Below, piece by piece: positions 10,272 to 19,734 of a DNA stretch of 64,000 bases. The notes beneath the pieces are model-generated. The model was not told where the DNA came from, ran no database searches, and saw only the letters and a list, made by a program, of their open reading frames with translations. Numbering within the stretch: position 1 is the stretch's first letter; every line of letters begins with the position of its first letter. The stretch spans positions 1,116,001 through 1,180,000 of the forward strand of contig NZ_CP117430.1 in NCBI RefSeq assembly GCF_030687395.1. The letters are read 5' to 3'. This DNA comes from Pseudomonas wuhanensis. GTDB taxonomy: Bacteria; Pseudomonadota; Gammaproteobacteria; Pseudomonadales; Pseudomonadaceae. A program made the translations under genes and the position numbers.

Positions 10272-10649
10272 TCAGCTGTGTGGCGCAGGTTTTGGCACGC
10301 CCACGTTATCCAGCATCCGATTCACCGCCAGTTCCGCCAGCATGACGATCTGTTGAATCGCCATCGCTGTGTGCCGGTGCGGCCCTTCCAGATACCCCGC
10401 AAAATCACTCGCCATCACGCTGGCCTGAGCCAACGATTCACAGGTGTGGGCCAACAGGTCTTCGTCTTTGATATCCGGCGCAACCATGTACATCGTGCTC
10501 GGCTTGCGGGCCACGGGTGATTTGAGGGCGGCTGGGTTGAGGTAGTGATCGAGCGCGCGGTTAGCGGCGTCGTGGAGTTTTTTTGAATCGAGGGATTCGT
10601 AGGGGGAAACGTTCTCGGTTTCAGGGGGATTCGGTGTTTCTTTGAACAT
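10272..10649 (-). CDS. DUF6124 family protein
   Basis: 125-aa protein of a Pseudomonas-specific family. The start MFKETPNPPE, then SPYESLDSKKLHDAANRALD and the C-terminal MAIQQIVMLAELAVNRMLD are typical of DUF6124. It is helical and cytoplasmic. The ATG at 10649 was chosen because CGGAGCG lies 7-8 bases upstream and it gives the family N terminus; the frame remains open 135 bases further. No known function; paralogues are common in pseudomonads. Confidence 0.85.
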   Translation of the reverse strand: MFKETPNPPETENVSPYESLDSKKLHDAANRALDHYLNPAALKSPVARKPSTMYMVAPDIKDEDLLAHTCESLAQASVMASDFAGYLEGPHRHTAMAIQQIVMLAELAVNRMLDNVGVPKPAPHS

Positions 10650-10977
10650 GGTGACGCTCCGAATGAAAGGTTTAGCTGCCACGATCGCTGCGACGCGATT
10701 GAAGGAGGCAGCTGTACGCGGGGTCGCAGACCGAGCCATTCGGAAACCCGGCATACCCGAAGGTATCCCGCGCACAGCCACCATTAAACCAAACGACGAG
10801 CACCGAAGCGCTCCGGTTTGGGCCGGCGATTATGCACCAAATGAGCTGAACTGAACGGACTGCGACGCCCGGTCGCTGATGTGCAGCGACCCCCAAAGCC
10901 TATCCACCCCATTTCCGAGCGACAACCTTCAAAACCTGTCGGAATCTTCCCTTTCAATCACTGCGTTTGTAGGACGC
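10650..10977. other. Intergenic region, nothing recognised
   Basis: About 330 bp between two minus-strand small genes. It must hold the promoter of the DUF6124 gene. No REP, terminator or plausible small gene was found. Confidence 0.5.
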
Positions 10978-11184
10978 TCAAGCCGCCTCCGAATAAAAGT
11001 CCAGAACACTCACCCCCGTCAGCAAATCCGCTTCCGGCAAATCCGCATGTTGATGCCCACCCAGCGCGCAATACACCAGCCAATGCCGGTCCTGGACGTT
11101 GAAGGCGAGGCTGCCGACTAAGGTTTGTTGTTCGTCGCTTTGGGCAATGAGGTAGAGGCGGTCCTGGTTTTCGGCGTGGAGCAT
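10978..11184 (-). CDS. Small hypothetical protein
   Basis: 68-aa protein from the ATG at 11184 (MLHAENQDRLYLIAQSDEQ); a TTG at 11259 would add 25 residues. It contains TLVGSLAFNVQDRHWLVYCA, predicted to be beta-rich, and ends in LDFYSEAA. The coding pattern looks real, but the start is uncertain because no strong ribosome-binding site is visible. Function unknown. Confidence 0.5.
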   Translation of the reverse strand: MLHAENQDRLYLIAQSDEQQTLVGSLAFNVQDRHWLVYCALGGHQHADLPEADLLTGVSVLDFYSEAA

Positions 11185-11377
11185 GACGGAGTCCGTGTCG
11201 GTTTCGAGGGGCGACAGACTGGCGGATTCAGATGACGGTGCCGTGACACAGGACAGCAATCGGCTAAATGGTTTCGTTATTTGTCGGAAAGCCGGGGCAG
11301 GTCGGAGCGCTTTCGGTAGAATCTGCGCCGTGGTCGTCGGTCCGGCGTCTGCTACACCGGTTTGCCTGAGGTTTGTG

Positions 11378-11656
11378 ATGTCGTTGCAATTGATTTCGCT
11401 CTTTACCGCTCATCCCGCCAAATTGATCAATTTGCTGGCCTTGCTGTTCGCCTGCCCGGGCGGCTGGTTGCTGCACGCCACCCGTCGTCGCGAACAGCGC
11501 GCCCTGGCCAGTATCGAGGCGCAGCGCCAAAGTCGTCCCAGTGAAGAGCCAACGCTGGATTGGGCGACCCTGCGCATGAACCGGTTTTTCTACCGCTTCG
11601 GTTTCGCCTGCCTCGGGATGGCGTTGCTGGTGTCGTGGATCAGCACACGCGTCTGA
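11378..11656 (+). CDS. Small two-helix membrane protein
   Basis: 92-aa protein with two hydrophobic segments (LINLLALLFACPGGWLL near residues 16-32 and FACLGMALLVSWI near the C terminus) separated by a charged cytoplasmic-like stretch (RRREQRALASIEAQRQ). The ATG at 11378 has GAGG nine bases upstream. Upstream extension to 11183 is open but low in coding character. No family recognised. Confidence 0.65.
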   Translation: MSLQLISLFTAHPAKLINLLALLFACPGGWLLHATRRREQRALASIEAQRQSRPSEEPTLDWATLRMNRFFYRFGFACLGMALLVSWISTRV

Positions 11657-11673
11657 AGTTCTAACACCAGACC

Positions 11674-11705
11674 CTGTGGTGAGGGAGCAAGCTCCCTCGC
11701 CACAG
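11674..11705. repeat. Short palindromic REP-like repeat
   Basis: CTGTGGTGAGGGAGC pairs with GCTCCCTCGCCACAG around a 2-nt centre. This is a common short intergenic palindrome of pseudomonads and may also end transcription of the preceding gene. Confidence 0.7.
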
Positions 11706-11740
11706 GTACAGTGCCTGACTGATCTACCGCATCAAGACAA

Positions 11741-11768
11741 ACAAAAACGGCGCCCGAAGGCGCCGCTG
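11741..11768 (-). terminator. Terminator of the acyltransferase gene
   Basis: On the minus strand GCGGCGCC-TTC-GGGCGCCG is followed by TTTTTGT, just after the stop of the gene at 11789. Confidence 0.75.
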
Positions 11769-11788
11769 TCGTATTCAGCCGAAATCGC

Positions 11789-12955
11789 TTAAAGCGGCAA
11801 GCCAGCCTTGACCCGATACTGATTACGCACCGGCATCGCATATTGCAGCACCAGGAACGGACGATGCTCCTCAGGGCAGGCATCCAGCCGGCCCTGCCAT
11901 TCTTCCTGAGCCTTGGCCAGTTCGTCAGCCGCAAACACCTCGGCCGCTTTCGGCACCTGCAGTTGCGGGTCGGCGTCTTTCCACTGCGCATACGCCAGGT
12001 AGTGCGCCGGGAACAACCGGTAACCGCTGAGGATCTGCTTGTCCATTTCGATCGCCAGTTGCTTGGTGTCTTCGAACAGTTCGGTGATCGGCGCGGCGAA
12101 GTTCACGTGGACCCGGCCTTTGTAACCGGTGATGCCTTTGGCGATGCTCACGTCATCCTCGCCCGGCGCCTTGGTGTAGCTGCCGGTGGTGGCGCGGATG
12201 TACAACTCGCGGGCCTTGGCCTGGTCACATGGGTCGTATTCGTAGCTGATCGACACCGGAGTGAGGTTCAGTGAACGGATGACTTCGCCGAACGGCTCGT
12301 CCTTGCGGCTCATGTGGAACATCTTGAGGATCGCCGACTCGGTGCGGTCGTCGCCGTCCTTGGCCCGGCCCTCGGCCTGGGCAATCCAGATCGAGGCGCA
12401 GTCGTTGCGGATCGAGTGGTTGATGTACGCCGACAACAGCTGATACGCCGCCATTTTTTCCCGGCGACCGGTGATCGAACGGTGCACGATGAAACTCTTG
12501 TTCAGGCGCATCAGATCGCTGACAAAAGGTTTTTGCAGCAGGTTGTCACCAATGGCAATGCGCGGGGTCGGCAGGCCGGCGTGGTACACGGCGTAGTTGA
12601 CGAAGGCCGGGTCCATCACGATGTCGCGGTGGTTGGCGATGAACAGATAGGCGCTGCCGGACTTGAATTGCTCCACGCCGGTGTAGGTCACCCCGTCCGT
12701 GGCACGCTCGATGGTGTGGTCGACGTAAAACTCGACTTTGTCCTGCAAAGTGGCCACCGACGTGATGCCGGCGAACTCACGGCGCAGCCGATGCGCTATA
12801 AGAGGTTTGAGCGCCCAGCCTAAAGCGCCGGCAAAACGCGGGAAGCGGAAGTGGGTGAGGATATCTAGAAACGCCTTGTCGCCGAGCAGCCGTGCCAGCA
12901 CCGCTGGGACTTCGCTATCGTCGTAAGGTCGGATGGCATCGAATTCGCCCATCAT
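11789..12955 (-). CDS. PlsC-like glycerolipid acyltransferase
   Basis: 388-aa protein of the lysophospholipid acyltransferase superfamily. The active-site region reads FIANHRDIVMDPAF, an NH...D motif one residue longer than the classic NHX4D. FIVHRS and WIAQAEGRAKDG provide the later substrate-binding blocks (EGR). It probably transfers acyl chains to a glycerol-phosphate-type acceptor at the inner membrane. It has no clear N-terminal membrane helix. The exact substrate cannot be told. A good terminator follows it. Confidence 0.8.
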   Translation of the reverse strand: MMGEFDAIRPYDDSEVPAVLARLLGDKAFLDILTHFRFPRFAGALGWALKPLIAHRLRREFAGITSVATLQDKVEFYVDHTIERATDGVTYTGVEQFKSGSAYLFIANHRDIVMDPAFVNYAVYHAGLPTPRIAIGDNLLQKPFVSDLMRLNKSFIVHRSITGRREKMAAYQLLSAYINHSIRNDCASIWIAQAEGRAKDGDDRTESAILKMFHMSRKDEPFGEVIRSLNLTPVSISYEYDPCDQAKARELYIRATTGSYTKAPGEDDVSIAKGITGYKGRVHVNFAAPITELFEDTKQLAIEMDKQILSGYRLFPAHYLAYAQWKDADPQLQVPKAAEVFAADELAKAQEEWQGRLDACPEEHRPFLVLQYAMPVRNQYRVKAGLPL

Positions 12956-13094
12956 GCTCTCTTGTTAGAAACGGCTAGGGTAAGTAAAGGTTTTGATCGA
13001 AAACCAACGGGGCACGGTCTGAAAAGGTAGCCAGACGAAAATAGCCCTGCAAATAGACCGGCGATTATACGCACAAGTCACCTGGGAGACCGCG

Positions 13095-13277
13095 ATGCTG
13101 GAAACCGAGCGCTATGAATGCCCGTATTGTGGTGAAGAATCCGAGGCCGTTCTGGACTTGTCCGGCGGCGATCAGACCTATATTGAAGATTGTCCCGTGT
13201 GTTGCCGTCCCATTACTTTTGTCTTGCAGACTGACGGTCATGAATGGTTGCTCGAGGTTCACAGCGAAAACGAGTGA
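13095..13277 (+). CDS. CPXCG motif-containing cysteine-rich protein
   Basis: 60-aa protein with C9-P-Y-C12-G and a second pair C33-P-V-C36, forming a probable small zinc ribbon. The family is widespread in gammaproteobacteria with no assigned role. GGGAG precedes the ATG. It is 6 bp ahead of the DUF2007 gene and clearly co-transcribed with it. Confidence 0.88.
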   Translation: MLETERYECPYCGEESEAVLDLSGGDQTYIEDCPVCCRPITFVLQTDGHEWLLEVHSENE

Positions 13278-13283
13278 GGGTCT

Positions 13284-13544
13284 ATGCAGCGTATCTACGA
13301 GCCGGAAAACCTGATGGAAGGCGAATTGTTGCTGAGCATGCTGGCCAGCGAGGGGGTCGAGGCGCATCTGATGGGGCGGGATTTGATCGGCGGCACAGGA
13401 GAGCTGCCGATGTCCGGCCTGCTGGGTTTATCGGTCGATAACGACCAGGCCGAATACGCCCGGGAGCTGATCACCGCGTACAATGCCGCGCTGCCACTGT
13501 CCGGCGATGAACCGGACAGCTTTCCCGGCACGCTGGTCTGTTAG
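13284..13544 (+). CDS. DUF2007 domain protein (putative signal-transducing)
   Basis: 86-aa protein whose start MQRIYEPENLMEGELLLSML is typical of DUF2007, a small ferredoxin-like fold of the PII-like type. It includes GIEAHLMG-like and DLIGGTGELP segments. It is translationally close to the CPXCG gene (6 bp). Function unknown. Confidence 0.85.
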   Translation: MQRIYEPENLMEGELLLSMLASEGVEAHLMGRDLIGGTGELPMSGLLGLSVDNDQAEYARELITAYNAALPLSGDEPDSFPGTLVC

Positions 13545-13579
13545 GCTGACGTTCGTTTGATCAAGAGTCGTATTGCCCC

Positions 13580-14203
13580 ATGTGTGGACGTTATGCCCTG
13601 TTTCGCTGGAACCCCGCCTTCGCGGCCCTGCCCGGATTCCCCGCCGATCAGCAGGCCCAGTGGAATATTTCTCCCAACGATTCGGTGTTGATGCTGCGTG
13701 CCGGTGCAGACGGGCAGCGAGAGTTAGCCCGCGCTCGCTGGGGGCTGACGCCGCCGTGGCTGACCGACCTGTCCCGTACTCCGGCCCATGCCCGCGCTGA
13801 AACCGTTGCCGAACAACCGATGTTTCGCGAAGCCTTGCGCCTGCGTCGTTGCCTGCTGCCGGCCAATGGTTTTTACGAATGGCGGGGCACCACCCGCAAG
13901 CGTCCGTACTGGCTGACCCCGGGGGAGGGCTCGGCGCTGTTCTTCGCGGCGATCTGGGAGGCTTATCCGGTGCAGGAACAGGTGTGGTTGAGTACGGCGG
14001 TGATCACCCAGCCGGCTTCGAGTCAGCGTCGACCGCTGATTCTCGATGCGGCGGGGCAGGAAGCCTGGCTCAACCCCGAAACCCCGTTGCATGCCTTGCA
14101 GGCGTTGCTGGCCAGTGAGCCCGCGGCGTTGCGCGAGCGGGTGCTGGCGAACCTGGTGAATGATCCGAAACTCAATGGGCCGGAGTGTTTGACCCCGGGT
14201 TGA
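13580..14203 (+). CDS. YedK/HMCES-like SOS response-associated peptidase (variant active site)
   Basis: 207-aa SRAP-domain protein. In YedK and HMCES the N-terminal Cys2 forms a thiazolidine crosslink to abasic sites in single-stranded DNA. Here Cys2 is present (MCGRYALF) and so is the Glu in GFYEW (E100). Two other usual residues are changed: the Asn of the NARxET motif is His70 (AHARAET), and the His of HxRMP is Ser148 in SSQRRP. The protein may belong to a Pseudomonas sub-branch with altered chemistry. It sits alone between the DUF2007 gene and a REP-like repeat. Confidence 0.85.
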   Translation: MCGRYALFRWNPAFAALPGFPADQQAQWNISPNDSVLMLRAGADGQRELARARWGLTPPWLTDLSRTPAHARAETVAEQPMFREALRLRRCLLPANGFYEWRGTTRKRPYWLTPGEGSALFFAAIWEAYPVQEQVWLSTAVITQPASSQRRPLILDAAGQEAWLNPETPLHALQALLASEPAALRERVLANLVNDPKLNGPECLTPG

Positions 14204-14209
14204 GCGCGT

Positions 14210-14319
14210 AATGATCGTTCCCACGCTCTGCGTGGGAATGAATCCCGTGACGCTCTGCGTCACAGTGGACGCGGAGCGTCCATGGCTGCATTCCCACGCA
14301 GAGCGTGGGAACGATCATT
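14210..14319. repeat. Inverted repeat pair (GATCGTTCCCACGCTCTGCG type)
   Basis: A second intergenic repeat family of pseudomonads. The left arm (14210-14240) and right arm (14289-14319) are near-perfect inverse copies, and each arm is itself a smaller palindrome around CTCTGCG/CGCAGAG. It separates convergent genes. Confidence 0.85.
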
Positions 14320-14324
14320 GAGCC

Positions 14325-16466
14325 CTAAACCTTGAACTGATTGATCAACCGCCGCTGCTGTTCCGCCAACTTGGTCAGATCCGCACTGGCCGCGCTCGAT
14401 TCATCCGCTCCACCGGCCACTTCATTGGCCACTTGCCCGATGTTGATCACGTTACGGTTGATGTCGTCGGCCACCGCGCTCTGTTCCTCGGCCGCGCTGG
14501 CGATCTGGGTGTTCATGTCGTTGATCACCGACACCGCTTGCGTAATGGTTTCCAGCGCTTCGGCCGCTTTCGCCGCGTGCTGCACGCTTTCATCGGTGCG
14601 GTTCTGACTGTCTTCCATGACCCGCACCACATCGCGGGTGCCTTGTTGCAGTTGCTGGATCATGGTCTGGATTTCTTCCGTGGCCTTCTGGGTTTTCTGC
14701 GCCAGGTTGCGTACTTCATCGGCCACCACCGCAAAACCCCGGCCCTGTTCACCGGCCCGCGCCGCTTCGATGGCCGCATTCAAGGCCAGCAGGTTGGTCT
14801 GCTCGGCGATGCCGCGAATGGCCGTCAGGATCGCATTGATGTTTTCGCTGTCCTTGGCCAGGGTCTGCACCACGCTGACGGCTTTGCCGATTTCGATGGC
14901 CAACACACCAATCGAATTCGACGTATCCCGGACGATTTGCATGCCTTGCGCCGCTGCCTGATCTGCATGGCTGGCGGCTTGCGCGGCCTGGGTCGCATTG
15001 CGCGCGACATCCTGGGCGGTGGCGGTCATTTCGTGCACGGCGGTCGCGACCTGATCGATCTCGGCCATTTGTTTGTGCACACCGATGTTGGTGCGAATGG
15101 CGATGTCGGCGGTGTGTTCCGAGGAATCGCTGACGCTCTGCACCGATGTCACCACTTGGGTAATCATCGCCTGCAACTTGGCGAGGAAGGTGTTGAAACC
15201 TTTGGCGATCGAGCCCAATTCGTCGGCGCGGTCGCTGCTCAGACGACGGGTCAGGTCGCCTTCGCCCTGGGCAATGTCGTCGAGCATCGCGACCATTTGT
15301 TTGAGTGGACGGGCAATGCCGTGGCCTACCAGCCAGATCACCAACAAACCGATACCAGCGATCAACAGGCCGACCATGGCCATGCCAAAGGTGTCGGATT
15401 TGCGCTGTGCGTCCAGATCACCCTGAAGTTTTTGCAGATCGGCCATCACCGCGTTCAGCGGCAATTGCAGCATCAAGGTCCAGCGGGCGTCGGTCTGGCC
15501 GATGCCGAAGGGCAGGTACAACTCGATCCGGCCCTGGGCTTTGTCGACGGTGTAAGTCACTTCGCCGCGCTTGAGATTGGCCATGTTGGCAATTTGTTTG
15601 CTGTCGAGAATGTCGCTGACCTTTTCGCCGAATTTGCTCGGGTCTTTGGTGTAGGCGACGATCCGGCCATTACCGCCGATCAGGGCCATTTCACCGGCGC
15701 CGCTGTACAGTTTCTGATTCGCCCCCAGGAGCATTTCCTGGATGAAGTTCACCGACAGGTCGGCACCGACAATGCCCTGGAACACGCCGTCGAGCATGAT
15801 CGGTTCAATAAAAGAGGCGAGCATGACGATCTTGTCGCCGACCTTGTAGGGCGCCGGATCGATCACGCAGGGTTTTTTGGTTTCTTTCGAGCACAAGTAG
15901 TACTCGCTGGCGCGCACGCCGGTGGACAGGGTTTTCTGGTCGTCGACGTCCACCAGTTTGTCCAGGCCCAGGCTGCCGTCTTCGTTGCGGAACCACCACG
16001 GCAGGAAGCGCCCGTTGCTGGCGTCGATGCCGACTACTGGCGTGTCGACGTAGGCCGCATCGTTATGGTCGAGTGCGTTTTTTTCCCAACCAATGTAGGT
16101 GCCGAGAATTTTCGGGTTCCGGGCGACGTTTTCCTTGATCAGGCTGATCAGTTGCTCACGGCTCAGGCTCAACTGTGGCTGACCATCGGCGCCCGGGGTA
16201 CCAATCAACGCGTTGACCCTAACCAGCCCGCCGGCAATCAGCAGCGGTGCTTCGAGTTCGCGCTGGATCTGGCTGACCTGGGTTTGCGCCAGTGACGTCA
16301 GGCGTTGTTCGATGACTTGCTCGAACTGCGCCTGAGTCCGTTCCTGAACCATGTCTTGGGTCCGGGCGCCGGAAAACAGCGCGTAAAGCACCAAGGCAGC
16401 AACGACGCTGAGCACAATGGCGCCGGCCAGGGCGGCAACGGAAAACTGGATCGACTTGAATTTCAT
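14325..16466 (-). CDS. Methyl-accepting chemotaxis protein with dCache sensor
   Basis: 713-aa transmembrane chemoreceptor. There is an N-terminal membrane helix (about 9-31), a large periplasmic double-Cache-type domain (about 35-360), a second helix (about 360-382), a HAMP domain (about 383-435, [24 protein letters not shown]) and an MCP signalling domain. The hairpin tip reads [20 protein letters not shown] with [15 protein letters not shown] following. The C terminus (NQFKV) lacks the CheR-docking pentapeptide NWETF. The ligand cannot be inferred. It is a single gene flanked by an intergenic repeat. Confidence 0.93.
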   Translation of the reverse strand: MKFKSIQFSVAALAGAIVLSVVAALVLYALFSGARTQDMVQERTQAQFEQVIEQRLTSLAQTQVSQIQRELEAPLLIAGGLVRVNALIGTPGADGQPQLSLSREQLISLIKENVARNPKILGTYIGWEKNALDHNDAAYVDTPVVGIDASNGRFLPWWFRNEDGSLGLDKLVDVDDQKTLSTGVRASEYYLCSKETKKPCVIDPAPYKVGDKIVMLASFIEPIMLDGVFQGIVGADLSVNFIQEMLLGANQKLYSGAGEMALIGGNGRIVAYTKDPSKFGEKVSDILDSKQIANMANLKRGEVTYTVDKAQGRIELYLPFGIGQTDARWTLMLQLPLNAVMADLQKLQGDLDAQRKSDTFGMAMVGLLIAGIGLLVIWLVGHGIARPLKQMVAMLDDIAQGEGDLTRRLSSDRADELGSIAKGFNTFLAKLQAMITQVVTSVQSVSDSSEHTADIAIRTNIGVHKQMAEIDQVATAVHEMTATAQDVARNATQAAQAASHADQAAAQGMQIVRDTSNSIGVLAIEIGKAVSVVQTLAKDSENINAILTAIRGIAEQTNLLALNAAIEAARAGEQGRGFAVVADEVRNLAQKTQKATEEIQTMIQQLQQGTRDVVRVMEDSQNRTDESVQHAAKAAEALETITQAVSVINDMNTQIASAAEEQSAVADDINRNVINIGQVANEVAGGADESSAASADLTKLAEQQRRLINQFKV

Positions 16467-16740
16467 GGGTGCTCCGCACGCAAGAGGACGTCTGCGGTGC
16501 TGTATCGGCAGGGTGGCGGAGGGTCATGAGCGAGGTGTCACGAATTGGCTGTTTTGGAGTGCTGGATGTCGCAAATGAATCATTGCTGACCGTGATCGGC
16601 CGTGGCGGGCGTTGTTATGTGAATTTTTTCCTATGGTGATGAGGGCTTTTTCTGAAATGTACGTGCTACACGTCCGTTGTATCTGGCGCCGATACAAATC
16701 CCCACCTAGGATACGCGGCATGTTTCCAGGGAGCTTCTTG

Positions 16741-17559
16741 ATGAATAAGACATTGGTTTTGTGTGCATTGAGCGCAGGTCTGCTGCTCGCCGGTTGTCAG
16801 TCGGTCAACACCACTAGCGGTGGGGCCGTGGGCGTTGAGCGCAAGCAATACATGTTCAGCATGTTGTCGACCTCTGACGTCAATCAGATGTACGCCCAGT
16901 CGTATCAAAAGACCGTCGGGGAGGCGAGCAGCAAAGGTGTGCTGGACAAAACCAGTAACGATGCGAAGCGAGTTCAGGCGATCTCCAGTCGACTGATTGC
17001 CCAGGCGCCGGTGTTCCGTCCGGATTCGGCCCAGTGGCAATGGGAAGTGAACCTGATCAAGAGTGACGAACTGAATGCTTCCTGCGGGCCTGGCGGCAAG
17101 ATCATTTTCTACTCGGGGCTGATCGACACCCTGCAACTCACCGACGACGAAATCGCCGCCATCATCGGCCATGAAATTGCCCACGCCTTGCGTGAGCACG
17201 GTCGCGAAGCGATGTCCAAGGCCTACGGTATCGAAATGGCCAAGCAGGGTGCTGGTGCGTTGTTCGGCCTGGGCGAGGGCGGCCTGGCTCTGGCGGACAC
17301 CGTGGCGAAATACGGCATGACCTTGCCCAACAGTCGCGGCAATGAAAACGAAGCAGACTTGATCGGCCTCGAATTGGCGGCCCGCGCCGGGTACAACCCG
17401 AACGCAGCGATCACCCTGTGGAACAAGATGAGCAAAGCCTCGAATGGCGCGCCGCCAGAGTTCTTGAGCACTCACCCGGCGTCGACCAGTCGTATTGCTG
17501 CCTTGCAGGCGGCGATTCCGAAGGTGATGCCGTTGTACGAGAAGGCCAGGAAATCCTGA
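16741..17559 (+). CDS. M48-family metalloprotease lipoprotein
   Basis: 272-aa protein with a lipoprotein signal ending LLAGC (Cys 20), then a zinc protease domain with IIGHEIAHALREH (HEXXH) and the downstream ENEADLIGLELAARAGY segment that supplies the third ligand. This is the YcaL/LoiP/BepA-like family of periplasmic outer-membrane quality-control proteases. It is a single-domain form without BepA's TPR tail. The ATG at 16741 begins the signal peptide; earlier starts would spoil it. Confidence 0.92.
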   Translation: MNKTLVLCALSAGLLLAGCQSVNTTSGGAVGVERKQYMFSMLSTSDVNQMYAQSYQKTVGEASSKGVLDKTSNDAKRVQAISSRLIAQAPVFRPDSAQWQWEVNLIKSDELNASCGPGGKIIFYSGLIDTLQLTDDEIAAIIGHEIAHALREHGREAMSKAYGIEMAKQGAGALFGLGEGGLALADTVAKYGMTLPNSRGNENEADLIGLELAARAGYNPNAAITLWNKMSKASNGAPPEFLSTHPASTSRIAALQAAIPKVMPLYEKARKS

Positions 17560-17585
17560 TCGTCATGCGGTGATATCGCTGACGC

Positions 17586-17694
17586 CATCGCGGGCAAGCC
17601 CGCTCCCACAGGTTTTGGTCGTGCACAAATGATGTAATCGACCGAAAACCTGTGGGAGCGAGCGGTGCGGCGATCCGACTTGCCCGCGAAGAAC
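17586..17694. repeat. REP-type inverted repeats, variant right arm
   Basis: The left arm is the standard GCGGGCAAGCCCGCTCCCAC. The right arm carries an inserted GCGGTGCGGCGATCCGACTT-like variant before CTTGCCCGCGAAG. It lies between the M48 protease gene and the convergent GDT1 gene. Confidence 0.8.
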
Positions 17695-17721
17695 GATGAC
17701 GCGGTCTATCACCCTACGGCG

Positions 17722-18306
17722 TCAAACCCACCCACTGCTCTCCATCGCCTTGTACACCGCAACAATCGCCAGGATCAGGAATGCCGACGCCGCCAGGCGA
17801 CGGATCAGGGTCAAGGGCAGTTTGTCCGCCGCAAAGTTACCTGCCAGTACCACCGGCACGTTGGCAATCAACATCCCGGCGGTGGTGCCGATGATCACCA
17901 GCCACAGGTCCGGGTATTGCGCGGCAAGCATCACAGTTGCGACTTGGGTCTTGTCGCCCATTTCCGCGAGGAAGAACGCAATCAGCGTGGTCAGGAACGG
18001 CCCGAATTTGCGGGCGGTGCTGGCTTCGTCTTCGTCCATTTTGTCCGGCACCAGCGTCCACAGCGCCGTGGCGGCGAAGCTCGCGGCGAGGATCCAGTGC
18101 AACGTCGCATTCGAGAAGAAACTGCCGAACCAGGCGCCTACCGCACCGGCTGCCGCATGGTTGGCCAGGGTCGCGGCGACGATACCGGCGATGATCGGCC
18201 AGGGTTTGCGAAAACGGGCCGCGAGAATGAGTGCGAGCAGTTGCGTCTTGTCGCCGATTTCGGCCAAGGCAACGATTGCGGTGGGAACGAGTAGAGAGTC
18301 CAGCAT
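17722..18306 (-). CDS. TMEM165/GDT1-family Mn2+ exporter
   Basis: 194-aa membrane protein with six hydrophobic segments. It has the duplicated family signature: ALAEIGDKTQLLALILA in the first half and FLAEMGDKTQVATVMLA in the second (E-x-G-D-K-T). Such proteins export Mn2+ (MneA/MntX-like). Two ATGs lie in tandem (18309 and 18306); AGGA sits 8 or 11 bases upstream. A Mn-sensing riboswitch lies in its leader, which strongly supports the manganese role. The frame stays open upstream through the leader, but that part is RNA structure. Confidence 0.92.
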   Translation of the reverse strand: MLDSLLVPTAIVALAEIGDKTQLLALILAARFRKPWPIIAGIVAATLANHAAAGAVGAWFGSFFSNATLHWILAASFAATALWTLVPDKMDEDEASTARKFGPFLTTLIAFFLAEMGDKTQVATVMLAAQYPDLWLVIIGTTAGMLIANVPVVLAGNFAADKLPLTLIRRLAASAFLILAIVAVYKAMESSGWV

Positions 18307-18309
18307 CAT

Positions 18310-18525
18310 CAGGGTTTTCCTAAGGGGCGGGTCGACACGGCTATGACACGTACAGCCTTCCCGCCCCGGGTAAGGTGTTCGTGTCATAGGTCTTGTCAAA
18401 CCCTGCGATCCGTCTGATGCGGACGCTTGGGTCGCATACGCCATGGTCTGAGGACCAAGTATGTTGACGTATGCCGGACGAGCATGGCGCTCGTGGGAGA
18501 CTACTCCCCTAGGACGGAGCGGATT
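18310..18525 (-). promoter_or_regulatory. yybP-ykoY manganese riboswitch leader
   Basis: On the minus strand the leader contains the family hallmarks: GGGGAGTAG (bases 18501-18509), the CATACGTCAACATACT block after it, and the closing TTTGACAAGACCTATGAC block (about 18380-18400). Downstream, GGGGCGGG (18360-18367 on the minus strand) can pair with CCCGCCCC (18324-18331), which directly abuts the TTAGGA ribosome-binding site. This suggests control of translation in which Mn2+ binding frees the site. It precedes a GDT1-type Mn exporter, the usual partner. Confidence 0.88.
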
Positions 18526-18580
18526 CTGCCTAGGCAAATCCGATTGGGCAAGCCCTTAATGCCAATAGTTAGGTTGCAGA

Positions 18581-18676
18581 ACCTGTGGGAGCGTGGCTTG
18601 CCCGCGAAGAACGATGACGCGTAATACCTGAAAAAGCGCGGTGCGTTCTTCGCGGGCAAGCCACGCTCCCACAGAA
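18581..18676. repeat. REP-type inverted repeat pair
   Basis: GTGGGAGCGTGGCTTGCCCG and its inverse flank a spacer of about 50 bp, between the riboswitch leader and the end of rsmC. Confidence 0.85.
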
Positions 18677-18703
18677 TCTTCGTCGCTCTTTGCAAAAGAG
18701 TTT

Positions 18704-19702
18704 TCAGCCGCGCTTGGCCCGGTAGATTCGGAAACCCTGTCCTTCAGCCTTGATCGCACACACGCCCAGATGCTCTTCGATCAGCGGTTGATACTTCAGG
18801 AAGCTGTTCGCTACCAGTCGAAGTTCGCCGCCATTTTTCAGATGTTTAGCCGCTTTTCGCAGCAAGTTCTCGGTGGCGAAGTAGTCGGTGTGTACGCCGA
18901 CATGGAACGGTGGATTGCTCAGAATCGCGCTCAAACCCATGGGCGCGGCATCAATGCCGTCCCCGGTCATCACCTCCGCGTCCAAACCGTTGGCGGCCAG
19001 GGTCAGGCGACTGCTGGCCGCGGCAAACGCATCCACATCGAGCAGGGTGACCTGGTTGTGCGGATAACGCCGCTTGACCGCCGCCCCCAACACACCCGCG
19101 CCGCAACCGAAGTCCAGCAAGTGGCCGCTGGGCAGTTTGTCCAGATGCTCCAGCAACAGGGCGCTGCCGCGATCCAGTCGACCGTGGCTGAACACGCCCG
19201 GCAGGCTGATGACTTTCAATGGGCCTTCGGCCAGTGGCAGTTCATATTCCTGGGCCAGGCTTTCCAGCGATTTGGCTTCTGGTGCATTGGCCACGGTGAC
19301 CTGCCAGAGCTGGCAATGCCGTGCGCTATCGAGCTTGCGGGGTTTGCCGAAGGGGTTCAGCTGCTTGGCCGCGCCTTCGATGCCGCTGCGCTTTTCGCCC
19401 ACCAAATACAACTCGCGGCCGGCCAAACGAGAGGCGAGGGCGTTGAGGATATAGTCGGTCAGGTCTTTGGACTTAGGCAGAAACACCACGGCGCTGTCGA
19501 ATTCGCGCTCCGGCGCATTCACGCCGAAATGGCTGCGTTCGGCGAAACGGGCGTTCAGCGCCGCTTGATCGCCGGCATGCCAGCACCAGCCATGGGCATC
19601 GGGCAGCCGGCCCAGCAAATCATCGGCGGGCAAACCGGCCAGCAGCACCGAACCCTGGAATAACTCGGCCTGACGAAGCAGTACTTCACTGCGCGGATCC
19701 AT
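18704..19702 (-). CDS. rsmC: 16S rRNA guanine(1207)-N2-methyltransferase RsmC
   Basis: 332-aa SAM-dependent methyltransferase that modifies G1207 of 16S rRNA in the 30S subunit. There is a degenerate N-terminal methyltransferase-like half and a catalytic C-terminal half. The SAM site is [15 protein letters not shown] and the catalytic motif is LSNPPFHVG. The ATG at 19702 has CCAGGAGC upstream and gives the usual start [15 protein letters not shown]; a start 36 bases earlier is less likely. It follows the dehydrogenase gene by 32 bp on the same strand. Confidence 0.9.
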   Translation of the reverse strand: MDPRSEVLLRQAELFQGSVLLAGLPADDLLGRLPDAHGWCWHAGDQAALNARFAERSHFGVNAPEREFDSAVVFLPKSKDLTDYILNALASRLAGRELYLVGEKRSGIEGAAKQLNPFGKPRKLDSARHCQLWQVTVANAPEAKSLESLAQEYELPLAEGPLKVISLPGVFSHGRLDRGSALLLEHLDKLPSGHLLDFGCGAGVLGAAVKRRYPHNQVTLLDVDAFAAASSRLTLAANGLDAEVMTGDGIDAAPMGLSAILSNPPFHVGVHTDYFATENLLRKAAKHLKNGGELRLVANSFLKYQPLIEEHLGVCAIKAEGQGFRIYRAKRG

Positions 19703-19734
19703 ACTCTGCTCCTGGAAAAAAGTGCCGCAGTTTA

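Noticed and set aside
14433..16295. 620-codon plus-strand frame opposite the chemoreceptor gene
   Set aside because: Antisense shadow, no ribosome-binding site, implausible composition.
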